In this document: positions 43,306 through 53,826 of the stretch, one piece after another
Layout: each line of letters starts with the position of its first letter
How positions within the stretch are numbered: position 1 is the stretch's first letter
From: Akebia trifoliata
Taxonomy: Eukaryota; Streptophyta; Magnoliopsida; Ranunculales; Lardizabalaceae
Reading direction: 5' to 3'
DNA: 64,000 nt
Assembly (NCBI GenBank): GCA_017979445.1
Contig: CM030706.1
Span: 23,143,884-23,207,883, forward strand
Translations under genes and position numbers: made by a program
Notes under the pieces: generated by a model
What the model was told of the DNA's origin: nothing
The model's input: the letters and a program-made list of their open reading frames with translations, nothing else
Databases searched by the model: none

Positions 43306-44762
43306 AAAATGTTGTATTGTTAACCCATTATTCATTACCCACATCAATCAATCACCTTCTCAACATCAAAAGATGACACATGTCATCACCTCCCTCATCT
43401 AATCACCTACCCCCATCACCATTCTCTAAACAATCCATCTAATCCACATCACTTCCCTCCAAAATCACCTCAACCCATACCCTATCCTAACCTAACCTAT
43501 CATCATTCTCTAACATCATCAACCACCCATATCACAACCCATATCTCTACCCATCATCTTCCTTAAAACACTCCAATAAAATCACCTCAATCCATACTCC
43601 CCTCATCATCAACTAATTAACCCATACCCCTATCTCTAATTAAACAACCACTATCAACCAATCAACCAATCTCATCACCACACTCTCTCATCACATATGC
43701 CACATGTCATTCCCCCCTTAATTCTCCCAAAATCCAACCAACCAATCTCTTACACTACCCATCCCTCCAAATCTAAACACTTTACTCTTTTCATCAATCC
43801 AACACTTAATCAAACACCTAACACCTTACACCCCCCATTCTCTCCATCAACCATCACTCATCTCACCCCACCAAACACTCTACCCAAATGGATTTGAGTA
43901 AGATCCAAACCATTTGGGTTAAAACACAACTCACTTTCCTCATTACACAAATACCCACACTTTCATTCTAAATTTCATACCTTCCACCCCTAAAACCTAT
44001 GCCATTATCCTTCATTTCAAACTTTCACCCCATTATACCCCTAAACCTTCTCCAAACATTTATAGATACCCCTCCCCTCCTTCCAAAAATGGTTACCAAG
44101 TTTCACTAAGAAAAAATATACTCTCTCTACTTATCTCTACTACTCTCTCATACCATCTACTCAAAAAGGAATTTCACTCTCATAACTCATTAAGGATCTA
44201 AGAAGCATAGAAGAAGAAGAAGAAAGAAAGAAAAAAAAGTGACTTTGAAGCTTCAAGGTGGGTTCGAAGTGCACTCCCCCTTTTTTTCTCTACCCTCTCC
44301 TCCTCCCTCTTCTATCACCCCCTTCATTTTCATTTTATGTTAGATGACTTAGGATGAATGTAATCTTCAAGGCAAAGGATTATAAGGATCATTTCCATTA
44401 ATGGAATGATCCTATAATCGAGCCGAAATTAAATCCCTACTTAGGGTACAAAATGCACTACATTTGACACTTCCCTTTTCACCTTTTAAAAAATTAAAAT
44501 GACCGAGTTGCGTAGAGGTTACCGTCACTTGGAGGGGAGAAAAGGGTGCCTAACACCTTCCCTTTTCTACAACCAAGCCGCTTACCTCGAATCTCAAGGT
44601 TTGACTACTCCATATTCGTCGCGAGTCACTAAAATGCCAAAAATGTCATTTTTTAGAAAATGTCCATCGGGTGACCATTCACACCCACCTACAATATGAA
44701 TGGTGGCGACTCCAAACCATAGTAGGTGTGGCCGTCATAACGACGAAAACCACGTATCTACA

Positions 44763-45680
44763 GTCACAATGTGGCTTCTAGTTTGGTGGTTTCCTATGTA
44801 GTTCCCAACTATTCTCACAGGTATGCCGTGGCTTGTGATTATGGTCACACCAAATCTTCTCGCCTCTTTTATTCTGCGGTGGTGGGCCAGATGAGCCATA
44901 TGGTGCAGCTTTGGAGACTAAAGCAAAAACTTCAACAATGGACTAATTATCTTCCCCCAACATCACTTTTCTTCTTCCTGCCTCCTCCTAACTTCAGAAA
45001 ATACCTCTCGTAGCGAAGGTAAAGGTCATCTTCCAAGAATTCTTCCTTTTATCACATCAAGATCTTTGTTTAATCCTGCAAGAAATACATAGATCCTAAC
45101 ATTCTCCATTCATTGCAGATGCCTTGCACTATCCTTAGCACACTCCCATTCTTCATCAAAAGACAAATCAAGCTCTTGCCACAAAACAACCATCTCGTTG
45201 TAATAATCAATCACATCTCTATCTCCCTGTTTAGACTGTCACAACTTGGTTTTTAATTCAAAAATTTGGGATTAGTTTTCCACTTCTTAATATGTTTCAT
45301 GCTCATATTCCCAAACCTCTTTGGTTGTTGGTAGAAAGAGACATGTTTTTCGTATTGCAGGTTCAATCGAATTCAATAACCATGCAACCACCAAGGAGTT
45401 TCCGGACCTCCATGTTTTGAAGGAGGGATCATCATCAGTTGGTTTCTTCACTTCCCCTATCAAGTGCCCAAGTCATCCCTTACCATCAATCATGAGCTTC
45501 ACGAATTGAGCCCATTCCAAATAGTTTTTCCCGTTCAATTTTTGAACTATCAGTTGTAGAGATGGATGTTCAAATCCATTAGGGTTCATAATAGAGCTCC
45601 CTGGGCCCTCACGAAGCACACTTATGGATGCAGTGCTTTTGTCACCAGTAAATGTTATCTTTACCGTTGTAAATGATCCC
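44763..45680 (-). pseudogene. gag: Copia A gag, many stops
   Basis: On the minus strand from the primer site, the frame shows a Copia gag: MNPNGFEHPSLQLIVQKLNG, then KNYLEWAQFVKLMIDGKG and a stop, WLLNSIEPAIRKTCLFLPTT, and QGDRDVIDYYNEMVVLWQEL. It ends with a degraded zinc-knuckle stretch, WCDHNHKPRHTCENSW (about 44865-44815), next to the LTR of Y. At least five in-frame stops are present. Several sit where Trp would be expected (TGG to TGA or TAG), as cytosine-methylation decay would produce. Confidence 0.8.
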
Positions 45681-45692
45681 TCTTTGATACCA
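45681..45692 (-). other. primer-binding site of Copia A
   Basis: On the minus strand TGGTATCAAAGA directly follows the LTR end GCTCA. It differs from the initiator tRNA-Met complement TGGTATCAGAGC at two positions. Confidence 0.8.
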
Positions 45693-45932
45693 TGAGCACA
45701 GTAAAAAAGAGAAGAAAAGATATTGTTTTCTTCTTATTATTAAAAAATGAAGCAGATACATCAAAATATATAAGCAAGACATTGAGCAGAAAATCTCAAC
45801 CTCCTAACAAACATAACAAAACCCACAAATCTAGGACCTAATTAACTGATTGAATCTGGAGATTTTATTCCAGATTATTCGGTTGTTTTATTGAATAGAA
45901 AAACATCCTAACTGATTCCTTATATTTCAACA
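45693..45932 (-). repeat. 5' LTR of Copia A
   Basis: 240-bp partner of 18589-18836, with the same ends (TGTTGAAATAT..GCTCA on the minus strand). Followed at 45933 by TTTAT, the second copy of the target duplication. Confidence 0.85.
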
Positions 45933-45937
45933 TTTAT

Positions 45938-46660
45938 TCTGACTGAACTTCCTTTTTTCTACACACAACCAACTTGAACCAGCAATAGTAAAACCAATTG
46001 GACGTATGGGGTGAAGAACATATTTGCTTTTTATAGATGCTATAGTACTACTATTCACAATATTAAAATTATGGATTATTACACATTTCAAAATTTAATA
46101 CATGGAATACATAAATCATATTCTGACATTCCACATAATGTTTTAGTTAACCTTATTTCTTGAAATAAGGTCAGCTAAGAGACATGGGCAAACAATGCAA
46201 TAGATTCTCAGTAAGAGCAAAACTAAATAATTGTTTACCAACGATGCATTCCTAGTGCAATTTCACTTCATCTCTTTCAACTAATCAGTCAACAAGATAT
46301 ATCCTACTAGATGAGCACATCCATTTATATCATCTTGGACTAATTAAAAGCTAATAAGATGAGCTTCATGGAAAATACTGAAATCAAGGCATTATTCTAA
46401 ATTTACCCAATCACTAAATAGTTTTTTTTTTTTTTTTTTTTTTTGAGGAAATGGTACCCACTTGATAGATGGCCTCTCTCTTTTGCAAAGAATCCAACAA
46501 CATCCAAAGACCAATGCTTAAGATCATCCACTGAGTTTTCACTTAATAGAATTAAGTAGAGCTATGATGATGCATCACTTTTTTGTTTGCTGGTTTCTAA
46601 GGTGTTGTTTGTCATCATCATAACGAAAATAATTCACAAAGAAGTACTAACAGAACTCAC
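45938..46660. other. non-coding flank right of the nest
   Basis: AT-rich, with a T run at 46421-46444. No USP-domain exon or other continuation of the UBP6-like gene was seen. Confidence 0.4.
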
Positions 46661-46770
46661 CGTTGCAGTCAAGTTGGATACAACTAACTGAAATCTTTCT
46701 CTGGATTTCGAACTTGCAACTTGTCCAACCTTTGCCACCTTATTGCAAGCACCACTAAACCAATGTGCTC
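46661..46770 (-). pseudogene. orphan internal exon, family unknown
   Basis: On the minus strand the exon follows ATGTAGCTGCAG and ends at AACG|GTGAGT, both good splice signals. It encodes AHWFSGACNKVAKVGQVASS, then KSRERFQLVVSNLTATV. This reads as real protein, but I cannot name the family. No partner exon is evident within 1 kb on either side. Confidence 0.45.
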
Positions 46771-49700
46771 CTGCAGCTACATACCTGTCCAATCATAAAA
46801 ACAGATTTATTCTCCTATGCCAAAATCTATTGATAACAATATAATATAACCAATTAAAAAGAGACCAAATTACAAAAACAGGATTAAACTAAAGAGAAAT
46901 TAGGACCAACAAAGGGAAACCAAGAGCACATATATATTTATGTATACATATATAAACATAGAACCTATTCTAGGCGGAACTTCTCATGCACCCACCCACC
47001 ATTGAATCTCAATTTAATGAGCGTCTTTAAAAATGATAAGGCATATATTGTTCTGTTGATTATCTTGTTCTTGATCCTATTTTTTTCTATCAATATCAAT
47101 ATTTTTTCCCATTGGCATTGTATTTTTTTCAATGTACCGACATTCAATGATTCAATATTCAAATCTAGTGTTCCATTCTAACTTCACTGCAATTTCCCCT
47201 TTTTGTAAGTGTATGTGCAACTTATCTGAAGTAATTGTGTGGATGTGAAGTGTTTTGGTTAATCTTTAATTGTAAAGAATTGATGAATATGCATGCATTG
47301 GCTATAGTAATAGAAGCAAACACGTAAAATATCTTCCAAAGTTAAATGTTATCAACGAAAATGCAGATTTGTGTGCAGATATACTTCTAGTTTTCTCAAA
47401 CTCTCGTTACGGCCAACTGATTAGTGATCAGTATATTATCTGAAAAACAAGTTAATTTAGCCACTAAAATCAAGTTTTCATGTTAGAATTCAAATGAAAC
47501 AAGATCAGAAAAAGAGATCAATCTTATAAGAAAAACTTGAGCATTGTAAATCTCTATAAATTATATAAATCAGATTCCAAATAAAATAATTTTTCTTACC
47601 ATAATCAACTTCACTCGGCAAGGAAGACTGAAAATCAAAAAATAGAAAGATGAAATTCTGTTTTCCCTATTCAACCAAACCTAGAGAAGAAGAAACTTTG
47701 TTTTTCATAATCAACCTAAATTCTTCATAACTGTAAACTAGATCCAATGGTTTGAGAGAGAGAGAGATTCAATAAAGATCTGCGATTGTTGAAGCTTTAT
47801 TGAGAATTTGAAATTAGAATTTGCAGCTCTAATTGGAAGAAACCCAAAAATTTATAATCAATGATTTTGATTTCTGATTCTGAAATGAGAGATTTAATGG
47901 TGGTGTCAAATATGATCAAGAGCTGAAGCTTCGAATGGTGTCGCCATGAGAGAGAGACTTCAAGCGAAATTCAGAGAGAGATGTTAGCCTACTAAGTCCA
48001 AAAGAAGAAGAATTAGAAAGAAGAAGAGGAATTAAGGAGAATTTGTAGGAGACATGAGAGAATTCCAAACTAATACTTGTTTATTCATGCTGAAATCTGC
48101 AACTATATATAGAGGTGCATAAGATTGCTAATTTGGCTACAATAAGAAAATAAAAACTATCTAAAACATGGAAACTACCTAGGAATTAGAAACCAACTAT
48201 AACAAAGAAACTAATCTAAAGCATAATAGAGATAAGCATAGTCACCAAAGTCGTAAATTTGTTGAATAAATCGTGATTAAATCGCTGTGTTTTTCAACTG
48301 GTGATTAAATCATGATATTTTGAAAAAATGGCGATTTAATCACGATATTCATGATTAAATCGTTTAGTTTTTCTAGGGGTTTTTTTTATAAGAAATTTAA
48401 AAAAAGGTATTTTTTTTTAAATTTATTAAATTTGAGGATGTCTTAAATATTTGATAAAATAGAAAAGGTTAAGTTGCAATTAATAAAACTATCTCCAAAA
48501 TTAAAACCCAAATCATCTTTCATTATTGTCTTTGTTGAAACCTAAACAGAATCGAAGCGACGAAGCCCTAAAAATTTCCTCTTTGCGATTGCGGCTGCAA
48601 GCCTGCAACCTTCGACGACGACTCTCGCAGCTACAAATCCCCGTCTTGACTCTCGACGACGACTCTCTTTATCATCTTCTCAGCTTCTTCCTCAAATTCA
48701 GCCACTAATTACTTCTTGATCTTAACTTTAAAGAAGAAAAAGAAAAGCAACCTAACAAGTACATGCCTCTCTCTCTCTCTCTCTCTCTCTAGAGTCGAAT
48801 GGATTTCAAGTTGGATTTGATTCCTTGTGTTATACATACTCGATATAACTCAAAGGATTTTCTTATTTTAGAGTATACATCATAAAACATATTAGAAGTT
48901 TGATAAAATTTAAGCCAAACTTTTGCAATGTTTGAATGGTGTCTTTTAATCTTTAATTGGGTTGTGATATATAATTTAAGAAACTGGGATGTAATAAGTA
49001 AAAGTTGGGGTGCCGTTAGAAATTCTCTTTTTATATTCACCCCTATCCAAATATAGTAATTATCTAAAAGGGAATAATCCTTTCAAATTTGGATTCTTCC
49101 CTAATTAGACATAGTTGTACCCAAAAAATTTCATGTATTCATCTCGAGATTCTCGCTAATTGGTGTAACATGAATGATCCATATGGGAAAGGATTTTATC
49201 CCTCAACAAGAACCCTAGGCACAGATAAACCATGAGTCCTTACACCTACATACAGATCTTGTCTAATGAACAAGCCTCCTTTTGTACAAAATTCAACTAA
49301 TCTTTTTTTTTTAAATGTAATATATCTATTTCTTAGATTTTTCTCACTCCCAAAAACTATTTTACGAAAAATACCCTCCAATATAGACATTATTTTATAA
49401 TCGTTAGAGTATTTTATATGCCAACGAACTGTGTGGTGGCATTTTTCATATGCTTCTACCTTTTTAAATAGACTTTAAGTTTCCTTTGTCTTATAAGGGA
49501 GTGGATACTTTGTTTTCAAAATATACATACACAAAAACAATAAACAAAAATGGTTTCCATTATTCATTTAGTGCTAGTAAAGAAGATTGTCAAATCCTAG
49601 GAAGTGCTCTCCAAGTTCCTTTTAACATCAACTTCCATGGTAGTTGAAAGCATTTATAGCCTTCATGATAACAAGTCAAGCTTGCACCTTGGTCCATCAT

Positions 49701-49946
49701 TCCTAACTAGTAAGTTCTCTCTGTATTGAATGATCACTAATTTTGGGTTAGTTAGAATATTACAATTTTTTGTCAAATTTTTTAGGTATATTCAATTGTG
49801 GAATTGTGGGCCTTTTTCTACCTGATTTTTAAGGGAAAAAAACAACTAAATTGTATAAGATCCAAACAGATTTTCCGTATAAGATCATAAATAAAGGTTC
49901 TAATTATAGAACGGCCAATATCATTTGATAAATCTCACTTCTATCT
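46771..49946. other. non-coding, scattered repeat fragments
   Basis: No gene is supported. About 47980-48240 has the look of a Copia-type LTR fragment (TATATATA box at about 48112, CAACTATATATAGAGGTGC). From 48262 to 48365 GATTTAATCACGAT-type inverted units recur. About 48520-48700 resembles a gene leader but has no recognisable protein. A CT microsatellite lies at 48768-48791. The block GTAATAAGTAAAAGTTGGGG at 48991 also occurs at 13392. Confidence 0.4.
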
Positions 49947-51228
49947 AGGTGTGTCAATGGATCAGTTCCACAAACAGCCATAATCGAAATATAAATGTAG
50001 CCTCAATTTCGATTCTGAGTGTGAGATCTTTGGAACCAGAACCTACCTAACAAATTTCTAATATTATCAGGTACCCGTCAGGTAGGGGTGCCAATGGGTA
50101 CCCATTTACCCGAAATCGAAAACCCCGGTTCCGGATCCCTTTTTATTGGAACCAATTAGAAACAGATCTAATATGGAAATGAACTGATAGGAATCAGAAC
50201 CATTAGGATCTATCCGATTAGTATCTGCAGATACCCAAAACCGATTTATTTTTAAATTAGACATGATTTAAAGTTTTCCTATATTTTAAATTTAGCAAAT
50301 ATTATATTAAATTCTTCAATTTTGCATACAAACTAAATATTGGAGCTTAAAACGGGTTTTCTTTTCTTAAAGATTATTACTTGTAAAGAAGATGACTTTT
50401 AAATATATATTTCTAAAAGTCATTAAATCATACTTTTAATGATACTTTGTAGATAATATGTTATTTTCTAGAAGGAATATTTTTTCTAATGATTTTGAAA
50501 AAAAAAATCATTTGATTCTTAAGGAATTGAAACCGATGGATACCCATGATTCTTGGCCGTTCCAGTTCCACTTATTTTAGAACTAGAATCAGAACCAGAA
50601 CCGAAAAAATATAGGGTTCATGGTTCTAATTTTCTTAGGAACCGAGCCGGAACCAACCCATTAACACCCCAACCATCAGGTACCCATTAAGATTGACTTC
50701 TTTTCTTAGTGAGGAAAAAACGGTGAGTATCAATAAATTAAACAATTATTTATAAATACAATAATGTAACTTATAATTCCTCAATTGAGAATGAAAATCA
50801 ACAATGAAATCTTTAAGAAAATTAAACTTTTGAGAATAAAATCTTAGATAATCATGACATGAAGTATTAATTTGTTATTGAAATTGCATAAGAATTTGAG
50901 AAAATAATGAATGTTCATGTACATTAAATTCATTAAAAAAATTAAACACTTCACATTTTCTTTATATTTTAAATTGCATTTGCTTTAAGATATCTCTCCT
51001 TTAGTATTTAGTTAGACTACTAATTTTATTGCAAATGTTATGAATAAAATAAATTTACTAGTCATGTACCCATTGGATACTCGTAGTTACCTGAAGGAGA
51101 CCCAATTCCTATCATATCTTTAATTTAACTACCTAGAATCAAACCCTAAAATTATCGTGTTCATGATGCCAAAAGTAACTAATCGATCTTGGGTATATCG
51201 GCTAATTGGGTATCCATTGACACCCTTA
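49947..51228. mobile_element. hAT-like MITE, outer
   Basis: The left end AGGTGTGTCAATGGAT and inward-read right end AAGGGTGTCAATGGAT are inverted repeats. Flanks TTCTATCT (49939-49946) and CTTTATCT (51229-51236) are 8 bp and match at six positions. A second MITE sits inside it at 50083-50672. There is no transposase. Confidence 0.55.
50083..50672. mobile_element. hAT-like MITE, inner
   Basis: The left end is TAGGGGTGCCAATGGGTACC and the inward-read right end TTGGGGTGTTAATGGGTTGG. Flanks CCGTCAGG (50075-50082) and CCATCAGG (50673-50680) are an 8-bp duplication with one change. The interior has GGAACC / GGTTCC repeats and no coding frame. Confidence 0.65.
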
Positions 51229-51236
51229 CTTTATCT

Positions 51237-51550
51237 GACTAGTCTTCAAGGAACATTCAAGTTAGACACTAAAGATTGACATGAATTGATAAAATCAAGT
51301 CTTCTGACAAGATATTGATTGATATTTCTGGATTGATTATACATTTGACGGAAATACATCCATTGTATTGCATTTCCTAAAAATTAATAAGTTAATATAA
51401 TTCCTAAAATTTTGAAAATTTATTATTAGACTAGCTTTCCTCCTAAGTACACAAAAAAACTTGTTTATGTCACCAGTTGAGATTCCATTTGAAGGACTTG
51501 AATCTTCTACTTTTTTCTTAATCATTCCATCTATTCGAAGTTCCAAATCC
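51237..51550. other. upstream of coiled-coil gene
   Basis: The open frame extends back to 51461 but begins at TTG, so I start the gene downstream. Nothing else was recognised; a promoter cannot be defined by eye. Confidence 0.35.
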
Positions 51551-52350
51551 ATGGGAGGTGGAAAACATCAAGGTATGTACTTGTTACCTTATATGCTTGA
51601 AAATTGCGACAATGTGAGTTTGGAAGAATGGAACATAGAAAAGAGCTATGAAAATGACCCACCAAATCAAGCTTCATCAAAGTATGAATGTACAAGGCTA
51701 TCAAAAATCGTGGAAGAACATTTTAGAAACAAAATTGAACAATTGGCTGAAGAAAGGTTCATGTTAGAAGTAGAAAATGGATATTTACAAGAAGAGAATG
51801 ATAAATTGGCTTCAAAATACTCAAATGCACAAAAATCAATTCATGAACTAAAGGTTCAAGAAAAAGAATTTAAAGACAAAAATTTGAGGTTGCAACTTCT
51901 CCAAACTGAAATGCGAGATCGAATTTCAGAATTGGAAAGAAAATTGAAAGAAAGTGAAGATAAAATATCTAGTCTTCTAGAGAACTTCAGGATGGGGAAA
52001 CTGTTGTGGTGACTTTGCAGTTGGAATTGGATTCTATGCACACCAAGGAAAATCAATTAGAATTTCAAATTGCGAGGAAAGAAGAAGAAGCTCTGGAATA
52101 TCAAAAGCAAATGGAAAGCCTGAACTACAAGTTGGCAAACAATCAGGGCATTTTGATGCGAGCAGAGAATGGAATAATTGAAAAATTGGAGAACACACAA
52201 GAAGAAAAACTAAGAGTGGTCAACTCTTTCACAAATCTCATTTCTAAATTCTCCACAGACCTTTCGATCGCAAAAACTAATACAATTGAAGGAATGTGTC
52301 CTTACAACGAGTATCCTTGCCCATTTTGTGATGGAAAATATTCTACTTAG
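51551..52350 (+). pseudogene. coiled-coil protein gene with one frameshift
   Basis: The ATG at 51551 (TCCATGG context) opens a frame that encodes a long coiled coil from about residue 45, including KIEQLAEERFMLEVENGYLQ and LQTEMRDRISELERKLKESE. At about 51990, in AACTTCAGGATGGGG, the sense moves to another frame, which stays coiled coil (LQLELDSMHTKENQLEFQIA) and ends CPYNEYPCPFCDGKYST at 52350, with three Cys in a possible small zinc site. In total about 265 codons across both frames. An intron-like donor (CAAG|GTATGT) overlaps codons 8-9 but the frame reads through it. I do not recognise the family. Absence of other introns suggests a retrocopy or a captured exon. Confidence 0.5.
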
Positions 52351-53564
52351 GATAGAATAGCTTTGTTGATTTAAATTTTAATTATTGAATAGGGTGTGAT
52401 GTGCGTAGTTGGTTATATAATAAGTCAATCTCTTCATAATTGTAATAATAAAATAGTATCAAGTATATTTTATTTTCATGATCATCAAAAACTTGATTAG
52501 TTCAATTTATACATTAAATGTTTGTAATGTGTTTTAATTGAATCATGCTTTTATCATTGATTGATGATGATGAGTGCTGATTGCATTTCTCATTAATTAA
52601 TAAGTGGCTTTTCTTATAATGATGACTCACATAATCCAATGTATACCTACATCGTTCCAATTTTCAGTCCAAATAATGCAAAGATATAAACATTAAGGTG
52701 ACCTAATTAGTTTGGTGGTGATTATTCTCCAAGTTTTAAATTTCCTACATTGATCCAGACAAAAACAAAGACAAATCTAAGTCAAGCCAAACTCACCCCA
52801 GCCCAAGTCATAGTAAAACAAAATAAATAAATTTATCAAAATGGTAGAGAAATAATCGTCACTCAAGTTTATGGAATATTTACCAAAGAAGTAATTGTTT
52901 TCATATAAACAATTTACTTTTCCAAAATTGTAAATTTTGTGCATTAACCAATGGATAATTTTCTTTTCTTTTCCTATTAGTAGAGAATAAAATTGACCAA
53001 AATTATATTTAATTGCCTTGTCTTTTAATCTGTATATATTATGCACCCTTTTTAGATGTTTGAGAATGATAATTTCTTGAAAGTGGGCCATGATAGCATT
53101 TTTTTTTTCCAAAAAGTGGGCCACTGTTATCTATTTATCATAATCACTTATTGAATGTTATATATTTCGTTCAATTACATTACAAATAAAATAAAATGGA
53201 TTATTTATAATGAAAATTTAAAAAAAAATCTAGCTTCCAGACTCATTTATGTAAAAGAATATGATTGGTTCAGTCTACATAAATAAACAAAATGAAAGTA
53301 AGTTATTAAAAGAGAAAGATTTGATAAAATCTTTCCAAAATCACCTATTACCTTTGGTTCAGTGTATGTCATGAAAAAATAAAATTTAATTATTAATAGA
53401 TAAAGATTGGACAACACTTATATCTTTTGAAATTAATGTACAATATTTTTGTTGCATTTAAATTCAAGGAAACACTTTTTTATATAAACCCTACCCCATC
53501 CACAATTATAGTATGTCGCATCTTGTGATTAATGGTTATGTCCAAATATTTTCATCCATACGTT
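52351..53564. other. non-coding
   Basis: AT-rich with short homopolymers. The minus-strand open frame at 53124-52777 is low complexity and matches no family. Confidence 0.5.
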
Positions 53565-53720
53565 CGCTACAACAAAAAAGACTTTAGACATCAGTTTTTA
53601 AGTGATGTTTAAAACTATCGACATCGGTTTAAACACTGATGTCTATCAGGGTGATCTCTAAAATCAAGCCTTTAGACATCTATTTAAAAATCGATGTCTA
53701 TTGTCTGAATTTATTTTTGA
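53565..53720 (+). mobile_element. orphan CACTA-like terminus
   Basis: CGCTACAACAAAAAAG at 53565 is one base from the CACTACAACAAAA start of many plant CACTA elements. It is followed by subterminal units around GACATC.GTTTTTAA and GACATCGGTTTAAACACTGA, some palindromic. No right terminus was found, so it is truncated. Confidence 0.5.
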
Positions 53721-53826
53721 CTTTTTTCAAAAGCCAGATTAGACCTTATTTTACAAATGCCCACCTGTGATTTCTTGACAAAGTTAAATAAATAAATTTC
53801 ATAAATTGTAGAAACTAAAATAGAAT

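Larger units (their letters stand above)
35091..43319. mobile_element. CACTA-like element with captured gene pieces
   Basis: The left end is CATTACAACATTTTT and the inward-read right end CAATACAACATTTTT. These pair with each other and resemble the CACTACAACA start of plant CACTA elements. Both are flanked by a 3-bp duplication TTA (35088-35090 and 43320-43322), the CACTA size. Both subterminal regions are filled with GCAGCGGAT..ATCCGC.GCTATA palindromic units. The 6-kb interior carries a PPR-gene fragment and several exon-like pieces, and no transposase was recognised, so it is a non-autonomous, gene-carrying member. Confidence 0.75.
32200..44762 (+). mobile_element. Gypsy element Y, 3' part, split by CACTA element
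   Basis: Only the 3' end of a plus-strand Gypsy element is present: part of the 3' interior (about 32200-34288), a polypurine tract and the 3' LTR, which is split by a CACTA-like insertion. The LTR shares its start TGTAGACACCCC and an internal GTGCCTAACACCTT block with the Z/X family, so it is Tat/Ogre-like but a different family. Its right edge TATCTACA abuts the gag zinc-knuckle region of Copia A at 44763. Its 5' LTR and coding region are missing, along with the protease-integrase part of Copia A, so one deletion probably removed both. The left border is approximate. Confidence 0.65.
34302..44762 (+). repeat. 3' LTR of Y, split by CACTA insertion
   Basis: The two pieces are 34302-35090 and 43320-44762, about 2.2 kb joined after removal of one TTA copy. 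The LTR starts TGTAGACACC and ends CGTATCTACA. Near the end it holds GTGCCTAACACC (44549) and GGTGGCGACTCC (44702). A possible TATA box is near 44060 (TTTATAGATA), followed by CT-rich leader sequence. Confidence 0.65.
18589..45932 (-). mobile_element. Copia element A, split by nested insertions
   Basis: A minus-strand Ty1/Copia element. In its own order: 5' LTR (45932 down to 45693), primer-binding site (45692-45681), gag with many stops (45680 to 44763), a break filled by Gypsy Y, RT-RNase H remains (about 32190 to 30430), a break filled by solo LTR X, the pol C-terminus (18959-18849), a polypurine tract and the 3' LTR (18836-18589). The flanking 5-bp duplication TTTAT is identical on both sides. 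The two LTRs differ at about 15 positions plus an 8-bp indel over 240 bp, so it is the oldest layer of the nest. The region encoding protease and integrase is missing. Confidence 0.85.

Noticed and set aside
43697..43897. Pro/Thr-rich frame
   Set aside because: Product of the G-poor strand composition in the LTR of Y.
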